A DNA stretch of 64,000 bases from JABWAN01 sp041918175 (GCA_041918175.1 JAYRWE010000109.1:132505-196504); one strand, 5' to 3'. Positions 26,066-35,044 are shown, counted from the stretch's first letter. Made by a program: numbers and translations. Notes: generated by a model not told the origin, from the letters alone.

Positions 26066-26221
26066 TTTGACTTTCAAAATCGGTAATCCCTCCACGAGTT
26101 GTCATTCAGAAGGAATCTTTTTACTCGCTGGCGATACTACTACCCAGTGCTTAAAAAGATTCCTTCTGAATGACAGGATACGGGGGGCACGTGCTTAATT
26201 ACCGATTTTGATCGTCAAATT
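26066..26221. mobile_element. Nested inverted-repeat element with TGTCATTC core (copy 3)
   Basis: The outer pair is CAAAATCGGTAAT near 26076-26088 and ATTACCGATTTTG near 26199-26211. The inner pair is TGTCATTCAGAAGGAATCTT at 26100-26119 against its near-perfect complement ending at 26175. It is about 155 bp long without coding capacity, which fits a miniature transposable element. Confidence 0.7.
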
Positions 26222-26626
26222 TTCTTTTTGGTTCCGGCGCGTCCGGCTTATGAATTGAGAAAGCAGAAATTTGAGCAACATCCTTTAACAAGATATTCCA
26301 ACATTCAAAAAAAATGCAAGAATTATTTGATGAGCTTGAGTATTTCAGGAGTAGAGAAGTATGTCTCGTCCTAACATCGGTTGACAGGTTTTGAACCTTT
26401 TTCGAGGTCGTGCATGTCGAAGAGGTGCGGCCGCGACATGCCGCGTTCACAATGAATCTTCGGCGCAGAGGAGGCGAGAGGCGCGTGGGCGAATCCTGTA
26501 CTGAGGATGAGAGCGAAAAGTTTTTTTTACGTGGTCAAATGCTCGATGGGAGTGAGAAACAAACGCCCGCACGCAAAATGTGGCAGGTCGATAGCGAAAA
26601 ATTTTATGAGTGGCAATGGGCTTTCA
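26222..26626. other. Non-coding stretch upstream of the MNT gene
   Basis: Two short open frames here (one per strand) lack a plausible start or any recognisable sequence. I see no gene, RNA or repeat in it. Confidence 0.4.
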
Positions 26627-26703
26627 AAAATTATTATTGCCACTCTGAGCCTCGCGTGATACATTACAACATGCAGCGAGATTTTTCATTCTTCCCAAAA
26701 TCA
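26627..26703 (+). promoter_or_regulatory. Promoter-like direct repeat 1, upstream of the MNT gene
   Basis: The stretch starts AAAATTATTATTGCCACTC and contains TTGCCA, a 17-base spacer, then TACATT, matching sigma-70 -35/-10 geometry. It recurs at 27210-27287 with the same spacing. The gene start lies about 90 bases downstream. Confidence 0.5.
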
Positions 26704-26752
26704 CAGGCTTAAACTTTCATCATTGCTTTCTTAATTTGAATCAAAAGTGAGA

Positions 26753-27073
26753 ATGCCGATGACAATCACTGAAACACTCAAAAGCTGCAAAACGACGCTT
26801 GAGAATAGCTACCAATCGCAGTTCAAAGGGCTGATCTTGTATGGTTCTGTGGCCCGCGACCAAGTTCGCTCTCATAGCGATATCGACTTGCTCGTTTTAC
26901 TCAATCACCCCGTCGACTATTTTCAGGAACTGCGCGTGATCATCGACTTGCTCTGCCCCATTCAATTGGAATCCGAGCAACTCATCTCCGCTAAACCTGT
27001 GGCTTGGCATAATTATGAAGCGGGAGTTCTGCCACTCTATCGCGATGTCAAGCGAGAAGGAGTATTGCTGTGA
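26753..27073 (+). CDS. MNT-type nucleotidyltransferase (minimal; HEPN/MNT module)
   Basis: A 106-residue protein from ATG 26753; ATG 26759 and GTG 26747 are alternatives. It has the minimal nucleotidyltransferase signature GSVARDQVRSHSDIDLLV, with GS at 31-32 and metal-binding Asp43 and Asp45. In type VII HEPN/MNT toxin-antitoxin modules this protein neutralises a HEPN RNase partner, in studied cases by adding AMP to it. Here the stop overlaps a GTG start of a HEPN-like frame that is broken after 19 codons, so the partner is probably lost. Flanking direct repeats suggest the region has been rearranged. Confidence 0.82.
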   Translation: MPMTITETLKSCKTTLENSYQSQFKGLILYGSVARDQVRSHSDIDLLVLLNHPVDYFQELRVIIDLLCPIQLESEQLISAKPVAWHNYEAGVLPLYRDVKREGVLL

Positions 27074-27209
27074 CGCCAAAATTTGCCTCCGAGCAATTTC
27101 TGAAGACCATAAAACTTCTGTTGCAATGAGGCTCGGGCAACCCCGCTCAACTCCTGCCACGCGTATTTTGCATAGGCCCACCTTCTCCACACGAACCAAC
27201 TGCTAATCC
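27070..27209 (+). pseudogene. Remnant of a HEPN-domain protein (frameshifted, truncated)
   Basis: A GTG at 27070 overlaps the MNT stop (GTGA) and opens a frame MTPKFASEQFLKTIKLLLQ, which stops at 27127-27129. Further on, another frame reads NSCHAYFA, a stop, then AHLLHTNQLL. This matches the typical HEPN core in which an RAYYAxF-like motif is followed by HAAxxLL. The similarity ends exactly where the promoter-like repeat begins (27210). I infer a decayed antitoxin-paired toxin gene with at least one frameshift and a lost 3' half. Confidence 0.5.
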
Positions 27210-27287
27210 AAAATTATTATTGCCACTCTCCACCTGCCTTGATACATTGAAACGAGCAACAAAGCTTTTCATCAACCCAAAAGCTTT
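27210..27287 (+). promoter_or_regulatory. Promoter-like direct repeat 2, upstream of the amidohydrolase gene
   Basis: It has the same AAAATTATTATTGCCACTC start, TTGCCA, 17-base spacer and TACATT as at 26627-26703. Similarity continues loosely to a shared CCCAAAA. The amidohydrolase start lies about 150 bases downstream. Confidence 0.5.
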
Positions 27288-27309
27288 TGGTACGCGGATG
27301 GAGCAAATC

Positions 27310-27342
27310 AAGCGGATACGGCTTTTGCTTTATCTGCTTACG
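27310..27342 (+). repeat. 33-bp repeat shared with 5920-5952
   Basis: It contains GGCTTTTGCTTTAT and GCTTACG and differs from the 5920 copy at three positions. It lies in the leader of the amidohydrolase gene. Confidence 0.6.
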
Positions 27343-27438
27343 CATAAAATCCGCTTACAAAATTCTTCGCTTTAGATCTGCATGCCTGAAGGCATCACTA
27401 CGAACGACGAACTTCGCACGACGAACGGAGAGAGAAAA

Positions 27439-29103
27439 ATGCGCGCCGTCTTTTTGTTCCTCGGATTCCTTGCCACATGCACTTGCCTCAGTTGCACTTC
27501 TTCAAATTCCAATGCTCCCGAAACCATTTACACCAACGCCTCTATTTGGACCGGCGTGCCGAACGCGCCCCGCGCGCAAGCACTCGCGGTGCGTAATGGA
27601 GAGATCATGGCTATCGGCAGCAATGCAGAGCTTGCCAAGCTGCGCAGCGATAGCACGGCCGTGGTCGATCTCAATGGCGCATTCGTCGTGCCTGGTTTCA
27701 TTGACAGCCACACGCATTTCATGAGCGGCGGCTTTCAACTCGCGAGCGTGGATTTGCGCGACGCGAAATCGCCCGCAGAATTTTCGCAGCGCATTGCGGA
27801 CTTCGCGAAGAATTTGCCCGAAGGACGTTGGCTCACCGGCGGCGATTGGGATCATGAAACCTGGGGCGGCGAATTGCCGCGTCGCGAATGGATCGACCAA
27901 GCCACGCCGCAGCATCCCGTGTTCGTCAATCGCCTCGACGGTCACATGGCGCTCGCCAATTCCAAAACCTTGCAGCTCGCGGGCATTGATCGCAACACGC
28001 CCGATCCCGAAGGCGGCACGATTGTGCGCGATCCTCAAACCAAAGAGCCGACCGGCATTCTCAAAGATGAAGCCATGGCGCTGGTGTATCGCATCATGCC
28101 CGAGGCGAGCGAGACCGAACAAGACGAAGCATTCTCGCGCGCTGCGGCGCATGCGCTCGCACGCGGCGTGACGCAAGTGCACGACATGGGAGGTTGGAGC
28201 GATCTCGCTACGTATCGTCGCGCGCAAACTCGCGGCGCTCTCAAGCTGCGCATTTATTCCGTTGTGCCATTGAGCACATGGGCGAGGCTCGCGGATTATG
28301 TGAAGCAAAACGGCCGCGGCGATGACTGGCTGCGTTGGGGCGGCCTCAAAGGTTTTGTCGATGGCTCGCTCGGGTCCACCACGGCGTGGTTTTATCAACC
28401 CTATGAAGACGCGCCCGAAACTTCCGGCTTGCTGACGACGGACACGACAGCCTTGCGCCAATGGATCATCGCTGCAGACTCGGCGAGTTTGCACGTTGTT
28501 GTGCATGCGATTGGCGAAGCCGCGAACGATTGGTTGTTGAATGTCTATGCCGAGGCGGCACAGAAGAACGGCGCACGCGATCGCCGCTTTCGCATCGAGC
28601 ATGCGCAACATCTCACGCGGCTGGCCATCGCACGCTTCGCGGAGCTTGGCGTGATTGCTTCAATGCAGCCCTATCACGCGATTGACGACGGCCGCTGGGC
28701 CGTGAAGCGCATCGGCACGGAGCGCATCAAAACCACGTATGCGTTTCGTTCGCTGCTTGACAGCAAAGCCGGCCTCGCGTTCGGCTCGGATTGGACCGTC
28801 GCGCCGATTGAGCCATTGCTCGGCATTTACGCCGCAGTCACTCGCCGCACACTCGATGGCGCGAATCCTGAAGGCTGGGTTCCTGCAGAAAAGATTTCTG
28901 TTGAAGAGGCACTGCGTGCGTACACCGCGGGCGATGCGTATGCGGGCTTTCAAGAAAATCGTTTGGGCACATTGGAACCGAAGAAGCTCGCAGACTTCGT
29001 CGTGCTCTCGGAAGATTTGTTTGCCATTGCTCCCGTGAACATTCCAAACGTGCGCGTGCTGCGCACCGTGGTGGGAGGGCAGGACGGTTTCCTCGCGCCG
29101 TGA
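27439..29103 (+). CDS. YtcJ-like amidohydrolase, lipoprotein
   Basis: A 554-residue amidohydrolase_3 protein. ATG 27439 follows GGAGAG; an upstream in-frame ATG at 27382 lacks a site. The signal ends in TCLSC, a lipobox-like cysteine about 18 residues in, so it is probably a lipoprotein. Metal-binding and fold motifs include GFIDSHTH, a GGDWDHETWGG segment typical of YtcJ proteins, GxVHDMGGWS, HVVVHAIGEAAND, RIEHAQH and FGSDWTVAP. The family hydrolyses diverse N-acyl or cyclic amides and the substrate is unknown. It is followed 216 bp later by oligopeptidase B on the same strand. Confidence 0.9.
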   Translation: MRAVFLFLGFLATCTCLSCTSSNSNAPETIYTNASIWTGVPNAPRAQALAVRNGEIMAIGSNAELAKLRSDSTAVVDLNGAFVVPGFIDSHTHFMSGGFQLASVDLRDAKSPAEFSQRIADFAKNLPEGRWLTGGDWDHETWGGELPRREWIDQATPQHPVFVNRLDGHMALANSKTLQLAGIDRNTPDPEGGTIVRDPQTKEPTGILKDEAMALVYRIMPEASETEQDEAFSRAAAHALARGVTQVHDMGGWSDLATYRRAQTRGALKLRIYSVVPLSTWARLADYVKQNGRGDDWLRWGGLKGFVDGSLGSTTAWFYQPYEDAPETSGLLTTDTTALRQWIIAADSASLHVVVHAIGEAANDWLLNVYAEAAQKNGARDRRFRIEHAQHLTRLAIARFAELGVIASMQPYHAIDDGRWAVKRIGTERIKTTYAFRSLLDSKAGLAFGSDWTVAPIEPLLGIYAAVTRRTLDGANPEGWVPAEKISVEEALRAYTAGDAYAGFQENRLGTLEPKKLADFVVLSEDLFAIAPVNIPNVRVLRTVVGGQDGFLAP

Positions 29104-29319
29104 AAGAGATTTGAGTATTGCGCGGTGAATGTGTATCCTTTTGCGCGAGGATCAGTTCGAATAATGGCGTTGGAATTGTGAGAACCCATGACCCGCTAAA
29201 AATTTGATTGAATTTATACTCGTTGCGTTTCGTTTTGCCAGTCACCCCGCGAAAGCGCATAGGCGTCAACCTAAGCAAGTGGCAAAACATTTCGAACCCA
29301 TTTTTTAGGAGCAAACAAA

Positions 29320-31452
29320 ATGTTCATCTTCAATGCAAGCCGCCGTATTTTGAGCATAATCACTTTTACCTTTACGAGCATGATACTCATGTCCAACGCA
29401 AGCGCGCAAACCACGCCACCCATCGCTGCGCAGAAGCCCAAGACTGATGTCCTTCACGGCGACACGCGCGTGGATGATTATTTTTGGCTGCGTGAGAAAA
29501 CCAATCCCGAAGTCGTGAACTACCTCAAAGCCGAGAATGCTTTTGCCGAACAAATGCTCGCGGCGACCAAGCCGCTGCAGGAGCAGCTTTACAAAGAAAT
29601 GCTCGGCCGCATCAAAGAGACCGATCTCTCCGTGCCCTATCGTTATGGCGATTATTATTACTATTCGCGCACGGAGCAAGGCAAGCAATATGCGATTCAT
29701 TGCCGCAAGAAGGGCGCGCTCGATGCAATGGAAGAAGTGACGCTTGATCTCAACAAAATGGCGGAAGGCAAAACGTTCATGGGCCTCGGCGCATATGAAG
29801 TGAGCGACGATGGCAATCTGCTCGCGTTCTCCACGGACTCGACCGGCTTTCGCGTGTACAACTTGCAGATCAAAAATCTGCGCACGGGTGAAATGCTGGG
29901 TGATCATGCGGAAGACGTTGGCTCCGTGTTTTGGGCCGCGGATAATCGCACGCTCTTTTACACCACGAAAGACGCGGCGAAGCGCTCGTATCGTCTCTAT
30001 CGTCACGTGCTCGGTTCGGATAAACATGATTTGCTTTATGAAGAAAAAGACGAGCGCTTCAACGTCTACGGCGGGCGCACGCGCAGCAAGACTTATCTCA
30101 TCGCGTATTCGAGCAGTCTCACGACCACCGAAGCGCGCTATCTTCCCGCGAACACGCCGTTGAGCGAGTGGAAGCTGCTCGTCGCGCGCAAGCCGGAGCG
30201 CGAGTTTGACCTCGAACATCATGGCGACACATTTTATATTCGCGTGAACGACACGGGCCGCAATTTTCGTTTGATCGCCGCGCCGGTGAACGATCCGAGC
30301 GAGAGCAATTGGAAGGAGCTTGTGCCGCAACGCGCGGAAGTGATGCTCGAAGGCATGGACTGCTTTGCGGATCATTATGCGCTGTATGAACGCAAGAACG
30401 GCTTGCAGCAAATCAGCATTACGGATTTCAAAACCGGCAAGAGTCACTATCTCGAATTTCCCGAACCGGTTTACACCGTGTTCGCTTCCACCAATCGCGA
30501 GTGGAATACGAATCTATTGCGTTACAGCTATCAATCGCTGGTCACGCCCAACTCGATTTATGATTATGAAGTGAGCGCGCGCCGCAGCGTTCTGCTCAAA
30601 CAGAATGAAGTGCTCGGCGGCTATGACGCGACGCAGTACAATTCGGAGCGCGTTTACGCCACGGCCAAAGACGGCACGCGCATTCCGATCTCGCTGGTTT
30701 ATAAAAAAGGCTTCAAGCGCGAGGGCAACGCGCCGATGTTGCTTTATGCTTACGGCTCATATGGCGCGCCCTCTTTTCCGGCGTTCAACTCGAATCGTTT
30801 GAGCCTGCTCGAGCGCGGCTTCGTGTATGCGCTGGCACATATTCGCGGCGGCGGCGATTTGGGCAAGGCCTGGCACGAGCAAGGCCGCATGCTCGCGAAG
30901 ATGAACACGTTCACGGATTTCATCGCGTGCGCGGAGCATTTGATTGCGCAGAAGTATACTTCGAAAGAGCGTTTGGTGATTGAAGGCGGCAGCGCGGGCG
31001 GATTGCTCATGGGCGCGGTCACGAACCTGCGGCCCGACTTGTTCAAAGCTGTGCTCTCGCACGTGCCGTTTGTGGATGTGATCAACACCATGCTCGACGA
31101 ATCGTTGCCGCTCACCGTGGCTGAATTCGAAGAGTGGGGCAATCCCAAAAAGAAAGAAGAGTACGATTACATGAAGCAATATTGTCCCTACACGAATCTC
31201 GCGGCGAAGAGTTATCCTTCGATCTTGGTGAAGACTTCGTTCAATGACAGCCAAGTGATGTATTGGGAGCCGGCAAAGTACGTCGCGAAGCTGCGCGCGC
31301 TCAAGAAGGATCAGAACCCTTTGCTCTTCGTGATCAACATGGGCGCAGGCCACGGCGGCGCTTCGGGGCGTTATGATCGCTTGCGTGAGATTGCGTTGGA
31401 TTATGCGTTCATGTTGCAGCAGGTGGGAATGGGCGTGAACGTTGCGCCGTGA
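29320..31452 (+). CDS. ptrB: Exported oligopeptidase B (prolyl oligopeptidase family S9A)
   Basis: A 710-residue serine peptidase with an N-terminal signal peptide ending NASAQ, so it is likely periplasmic, unlike E. coli PtrB. The N-terminal beta-propeller (about 75-430) is followed by the alpha/beta hydrolase. Catalytic residues are Ser558 in GGSAGG, Asp643 in FNDSQV and His678 in GAGHGG. Oligopeptidase B cuts short peptides after basic residues. HIRGGGDLGKAWHEQG precedes the nucleophile, as is usual. A strong terminator follows the stop. A fragment of a second family member lies at 56366-56530. Confidence 0.92.
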   Translation: MFIFNASRRILSIITFTFTSMILMSNASAQTTPPIAAQKPKTDVLHGDTRVDDYFWLREKTNPEVVNYLKAENAFAEQMLAATKPLQEQLYKEMLGRIKETDLSVPYRYGDYYYYSRTEQGKQYAIHCRKKGALDAMEEVTLDLNKMAEGKTFMGLGAYEVSDDGNLLAFSTDSTGFRVYNLQIKNLRTGEMLGDHAEDVGSVFWAADNRTLFYTTKDAAKRSYRLYRHVLGSDKHDLLYEEKDERFNVYGGRTRSKTYLIAYSSSLTTTEARYLPANTPLSEWKLLVARKPEREFDLEHHGDTFYIRVNDTGRNFRLIAAPVNDPSESNWKELVPQRAEVMLEGMDCFADHYALYERKNGLQQISITDFKTGKSHYLEFPEPVYTVFASTNREWNTNLLRYSYQSLVTPNSIYDYEVSARRSVLLKQNEVLGGYDATQYNSERVYATAKDGTRIPISLVYKKGFKREGNAPMLLYAYGSYGAPSFPAFNSNRLSLLERGFVYALAHIRGGGDLGKAWHEQGRMLAKMNTFTDFIACAEHLIAQKYTSKERLVIEGGSAGGLLMGAVTNLRPDLFKAVLSHVPFVDVINTMLDESLPLTVAEFEEWGNPKKKEEYDYMKQYCPYTNLAAKSYPSILVKTSFNDSQVMYWEPAKYVAKLRALKKDQNPLLFVINMGAGHGGASGRYDRLREIALDYAFMLQQVGMGVNVAP

Positions 31453-31466
31453 AGGAAGCACGAAAA

Positions 31467-31502
31467 TGAAAAAGGGCAAGGCTGTGCGCCTTGCCCTTTT
31501 CA
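31467..31502 (+). terminator. Rho-independent terminator after oligopeptidase B
   Basis: AAAAGGGCAAGGC, a five-base loop, then GCCTTGCCCTTTT: a perfect 13-bp stem ending in a T-run, 15 bp after the stop codon. Confidence 0.85.
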
Positions 31503-31540
31503 TACTTTCAAAAAAATGAAAGCTTATTTCCTGAATTTCG

Positions 31541-31700
31541 CATGCGAGATGCCACCGACCTCCGCCTGATGCTGTAAGCATCAGGCTAAAAGGTGAAAGC
31601 GATCTAAAGATCGCTCAATACCAATTGGATGTCAGCCCCGTTCACGGGGCTTTCATCTCCTAGCCTGATGCTTGCAGCATCAGGCGATGGCAGACGAAAT
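31541..31700 (+). repeat. Modular palindrome element, copy 1
   Basis: Conserved outer parts (GACCTCCGCCTGATGCTG... and ...GCCTGATGCTTGCAGC) enclose short palindromes: GCGATCTAAAGATCGC, CCAATTGG and GCCCCGTTCACGGGGC. An inverted copy with partly different inner palindromes is at 62352-62500. No coding capacity. Confidence 0.7.
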
Positions 31701-31738
31701 TGTTAGTGCAAAAGTCAGGTATTTACGATAACACCGCG

Positions 31739-32878
31739 TTACTCGACTTCTTGCAGCGTCACTTTCACCGTCGTCTCCGATTTGTTGCGGCGAACTTTAA
31801 CGTTGACCGCGTCGCCCACTTGATACTTTTCCAGCTCATTGCCGAGATCGTCAAAGTTTTTCACCGGCGCACCGTTGATGGCAATAATAATATCTCCCAA
31901 CCGATATTCGCCCCACACGTTTTCCGACAAGCCTTTCAAGCCTGCGCGAAAAGCCGCGCTGCCGCGTTGCACGCGCGCGACAATTGCGCCTTCAATGCCC
32001 CAACGTTGCGCCACATAATCCTGCACAATCTCAACGCCGAGGCCGGGACGAATGACTTTGCCGTACTCAATCAATTGCGGCACGACGCGGCGCACGATAT
32101 TGACCGGCACTGCGAAGCCAATGCCCGCGCTCGCACCGCTCGTGCTGTAAATCGCCGTGTTGATGCCGATCAACTCGCCGCGCGAATTGAGCAGCGGCCC
32201 GCCGGAGTTGCCGGGGTTGATCGCCGCATCCGTTTGAATTACGCCTTGAATGGTGCGATTGCTCACGGATTTGATTTCACGGCCCAACGCGCTCACCACG
32301 CCGGTGGTGAGCGTTTGATCGAGGCCGAAAGGATTGCCGATCGCAATTACCTTTTGACCGACGCGCAAATTTTCCGAAGTGCCGACGAGCACAGGGTGCA
32401 GCTTCGAGCGCGGCGCGTCAATGCGCACAATCGCAACGTCCTTGCTCGGCTCCGCGCCCACTAGCTCGGCATCATACGTTGAATTGTCGTACAGCGTGAC
32501 GCTCAACGAACGCGCATTTTGCACCACGTGATAGTTCGTAACAATGTGCCCTTTCGTATCCCACACAAAACCGCTGCCGCTGCCTTGCGGCACCTCGAAA
32601 ACATCCATCGAAAAGATGTCGCGCTGCAAACCTTTATTGGTAATGAAGACGACGGAGAGCGAAGAATTTTGAAACACGTCAATCGTGTTGCGCTCGTCTT
32701 CCAACAACGCGTTGGGTGAAGGCTGCGCCACGAGTGAAGTGACCGTGGCCGCAATCGGTTGTGCGGTTGTCGCCGGTTGGCGATTGTCGGAAGTATGAAA
32801 AAAAACGGTGGCGATCACCACGCCCAAAAGCACGCCGAAGATCAAGCTGGGCAACAACGAAACACGAGTTTTTGGCAT
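31739..32878 (-). CDS. HtrA/DegQ-like serine protease with PDZ domain
   Basis: A 379-residue S1C protease with one N-terminal transmembrane/signal segment (about 10-28). The chymotrypsin-like domain has a complete triad: His117 in NYHVV, Asp147 in SKDVAI and Ser225 in GNSGGP. A single PDZ domain covers about 275-375 (GIEGAIVARV...RLGDIIIAINGAPV). This layout fits a membrane-anchored DegS/DegQ-type envelope quality-control protease. ATG 32878 follows AAGGAAATG. It lies 17 bp after a small conserved gene on the same strand, likely one operon. Confidence 0.93.
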   Translation of the reverse strand: MPKTRVSLLPSLIFGVLLGVVIATVFFHTSDNRQPATTAQPIAATVTSLVAQPSPNALLEDERNTIDVFQNSSLSVVFITNKGLQRDIFSMDVFEVPQGSGSGFVWDTKGHIVTNYHVVQNARSLSVTLYDNSTYDAELVGAEPSKDVAIVRIDAPRSKLHPVLVGTSENLRVGQKVIAIGNPFGLDQTLTTGVVSALGREIKSVSNRTIQGVIQTDAAINPGNSGGPLLNSRGELIGINTAIYSTSGASAGIGFAVPVNIVRRVVPQLIEYGKVIRPGLGVEIVQDYVAQRWGIEGAIVARVQRGSAAFRAGLKGLSENVWGEYRLGDIIIAINGAPVKNFDDLGNELEKYQVGDAVNVKVRRNKSETTVKVTLQEVE

Positions 32879-32895
32879 ATCACATTTCCTTAGTT

Positions 32896-33168
32896 CTATT
32901 TCATGAAAGCTTTGTATTTGTCAAACACGCCGCTTTCGGCGGATTCCATCGGTCCCGCAGTTTGCTTCACTGCGATGATGCGTCCCTCTTCGAGGCTGAC
33001 ATGAATGCGAAACACGCGTTCGCCGACCGTTTCGATTAAAATCGCTTGTCGTCCGGGGCTGAAGAATTCCACTTCCAAATGCGCCAACTCCAGACTAAAG
33101 CGCTGCGCGGCCTTCTTTATGTCTTCTTCATAAAGGCCAAAACCAAACTCGGTATAATCCATTTTCAT
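32896..33168 (-). CDS. Small conserved-looking protein upstream of htrA-like gene
   Basis: A 90-residue acidic soluble protein beginning MKMDYTEFGFGLYEEDIKKA and ending DKYKAFMK. It alternates predicted strands and helices and has no signal peptide or Cys. I do not recognise a family. It is probably real because it lies 17 bp before the HtrA-like gene on the same strand, has a sensible codon pattern and has no longer rival frame. A role with the protease is only positional inference. Confidence 0.65.
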   Translation of the reverse strand: MKMDYTEFGFGLYEEDIKKAAQRFSLELAHLEVEFFSPGRQAILIETVGERVFRIHVSLEEGRIIAVKQTAGPMESAESGVFDKYKAFMK

Positions 33169-33380
33169 TTCGAGCCTGCTTTCGAAATTTTATCGTTGAA
33201 AATGCGCGCACCAAAATGTTGTAAGGTCGTGGCAAAGGTCGTCGCGCCGCATAGGATAGGGAGGTTATGATTATAGAATAGTATACGCGCTAGATGCGGG
33301 GAGGAATATAACCGAAATCGCGGGGAAGGTGCAAGAAAATTTTCGGCGAGCGGCAAAACGTTTCTGCGCTGCCAACACAC

Positions 33381-33476
33381 AGGCGGAAAAGCTTCGGGCT
33401 TTCAGTTGCGTTTTTGATCCGTGTGCTGCCCGCAGGGCTTCGGTTTTTAGCTTGGCTGAAAATCCGAGTTGGCCTT
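33381..33476 (+). repeat. Dispersed repeat family C, copy 1
   Basis: Contains GCGGAAAAGCTTCGGGCTTT, GTTTTTGATCC and CTGCCCGCAGGGCTTCGG. An inverted copy is at 61052-61138. It lies in a 660-bp gap without genes. Confidence 0.65.
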
Positions 33477-33555
33477 TTACTCACGGAGAAGACGGCTCCG
33501 CGCGTGCAACGATGCTCGCAATGACAACCAAATAATGAGCCGCTTTTTTTGTCTT

Positions 33556-33715
33556 GTCGCTGCGCGTTATTGCGTGTCTTCTCCGCTTGTTTACCGCGGT
33601 GGCCTTTGCAAGCGAGGTGACTTCAAAGCGGTTGCATCCCATCGCCACTCGCTCTGCTCCACCATTGAAAAGTTCGCGCAGCTAACGATCCCCCCCTTCG
33701 AGTGTGTTTTTAATC
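33556..33715 (+). repeat. Dispersed repeat family A, copy 3
   Basis: Begins GTCGCTGCGCGTTATTGCGT and contains CGCTTGTTTACCGCGGTGG and GAGGTGACTTCAAAGCGG. It is a more diverged form that matches the inverted copy at 53985-54070 best (TTCTCCGCTTGTTTACCG, GGCCTTTGCAAGC). Confidence 0.7.
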
Positions 33716-33750
33716 CGCGTCAACGCTCAAGCGAGTCGGTTCACCCTGAA

Positions 33751-33837
33751 AAAAAAGCGCACGAAGAAAAAGCTTCTGCTTTTCCGTGTGCGCTTTTGAT
33801 CTTTGTGTAATCCGTAAACTTTCAGAATTTTATTCCG
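33751..33837. repeat. Family C hairpin at the aminotransferase 3' end (possible terminator)
   Basis: AAAAAGCGCACG and CGTGTGCGCTTTT flank an apex containing AAAAAGCTTCTGCTTTT. A direct copy, including the trailing CTTTCAGAATTTTATTC, is at 61112-61200. It overlaps the last bases of the minus-strand aminotransferase gene and may terminate it. Confidence 0.6.
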
Positions 33838-35044
33838 CCAGCGTTTGGCGCACACGCGCCGCGGCTTCACGAATACGGGCTTCGTTTTCAATCAACGCAA
33901 AACGCACATAGCCTTCGCCAAACTCGCCGAAGCCGGAGCCGGGCGAAACCGTGACTTTGGCGCGCTCAAGCAGAAATTTCGCGAACGCGAGCGAACCCAT
34001 GTGACGATGGCTTTCGGGCAACGGCGCCCACACAAACATCGTCGCTTTGGGACGCGGCAACTTCCAACCGGCTGCGGCGAAACTGTTGCACAACGCCTCG
34101 CGGCGCTCGTAATAAATCTGATTGATCTCTTGCACGCATTCTTGGGGCCCATTCAATGCCGTGGCCGCGGCGATCTGCATCGCTTGAAAAATGCCGTAAT
34201 CCAGATAGCCCTTGATGTGCTCCAATGCTTTCACCATGCCGGGATTGCCAACCACAAAACCCACGCGCCAGCCTGCCATGTTGTAACTCTTCGAGAGCGA
34301 GAATACTTCCACTGCGATATCTTTCGCGCCGGGCACTTGCAAAATTGAAGGCGGCTGATAGCCGTCGAAGGCGAGATCGGCATAGGCCAAATCATGAATA
34401 ACGAGCAAACCATGTTCGCGCGCAAACGCAATGACCTGATGAAAGAAAGCGAGATCAACAATCTCCGCAGTCGGATTATGCGGAAAACTGAGCATCAAAA
34501 ATTTCGGCGGCGCATTGCCGAGCTTGCGCTCGTTTTGCATCGCGGCTTCGAGGTTGGCAAGAAAATTTTCGCCGGGCAAGAGCTTCACGGGCACGATGCG
34601 ACCGCCCGCAATGATCGGCGCGAACAAATGAATCGGATAAGAGGGAGAAGGCACGAGCACGCTTTGGCCTTGATCCAACACTGCGAGCATCAAATGCGCA
34701 ATGCCTTCCTTCGCGCCAATACTCACCACCGCTTCCGAGTCGGGCGCGAGCGCGACATTATAACGACGCGCATACCAAGCGCAAATCGCCTCGCGCAAAT
34801 TGGGAATTCCTTTCGACATCGAATAGCGATGATTCAGCGGGTTGTCGATTTCCTCATGTAGCTTGGCAATGATATGCGAGGGCGTGGCGCCGTCCGGGTT
34901 GCCCATGCCGAAGTCGATCACATCTTCGCCGGCCTGTCGGGCCTTTTGCATAAGATTGATGACTTGCTTCAAGCTATATTCGGGCAAAAACTTCATGCGC
35001 GGAAAATCCGCGAGACTCACGGGAGTGTTCATAGCGTGATCCAT
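33830..35044 (-). CDS. alaC: Class I/II aminotransferase, AlaC-like
   Basis: A 404-residue fold-type I PLP enzyme from ATG 35044; ATG 35032 is also possible. Motifs: FGMGNPDGATP near the N-terminus, SIGAKEGIAHLMLA, SYPIHLFAP, LSFPHNPTAEIVD and the Schiff-base lysine in SLSKSYNMAGWRVGF. C-terminal SPGSGFGEFGEGYVRFALIE contains the substrate-carboxylate arginine. The sequence is closest to the AlaC/YfdZ glutamate-pyruvate transaminases, which make alanine. Related LL-diaminopimelate or aspartate aminotransferases remain possible. It diverges from the PAS-protein gene. Confidence 0.88.
   Translation of the reverse strand: MDHAMNTPVSLADFPRMKFLPEYSLKQVINLMQKARQAGEDVIDFGMGNPDGATPSHIIAKLHEEIDNPLNHRYSMSKGIPNLREAICAWYARRYNVALAPDSEAVVSIGAKEGIAHLMLAVLDQGQSVLVPSPSYPIHLFAPIIAGGRIVPVKLLPGENFLANLEAAMQNERKLGNAPPKFLMLSFPHNPTAEIVDLAFFHQVIAFAREHGLLVIHDLAYADLAFDGYQPPSILQVPGAKDIAVEVFSLSKSYNMAGWRVGFVVGNPGMVKALEHIKGYLDYGIFQAMQIAAATALNGPQECVQEINQIYYERREALCNSFAAAGWKLPRPKATMFVWAPLPESHRHMGSLAFAKFLLERAKVTVSPGSGFGEFGEGYVRFALIENEARIREAAARVRQTLAE

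Noticed and set aside
27502..28611. 369-codon minus-strand frame
   Set aside because: Antisense to the amidohydrolase, which has a full set of family motifs and a lipoprotein signal.
29305..30447. 380-codon minus-strand frame
   Set aside because: Antisense to oligopeptidase B; composition typical of a complementary-strand shadow in GC-rich coding DNA.
31541..31700. CRISPR array
   Set aside because: The palindromic units differ from one another and are not separated by equal-length spacers, and no cas gene is in the window.
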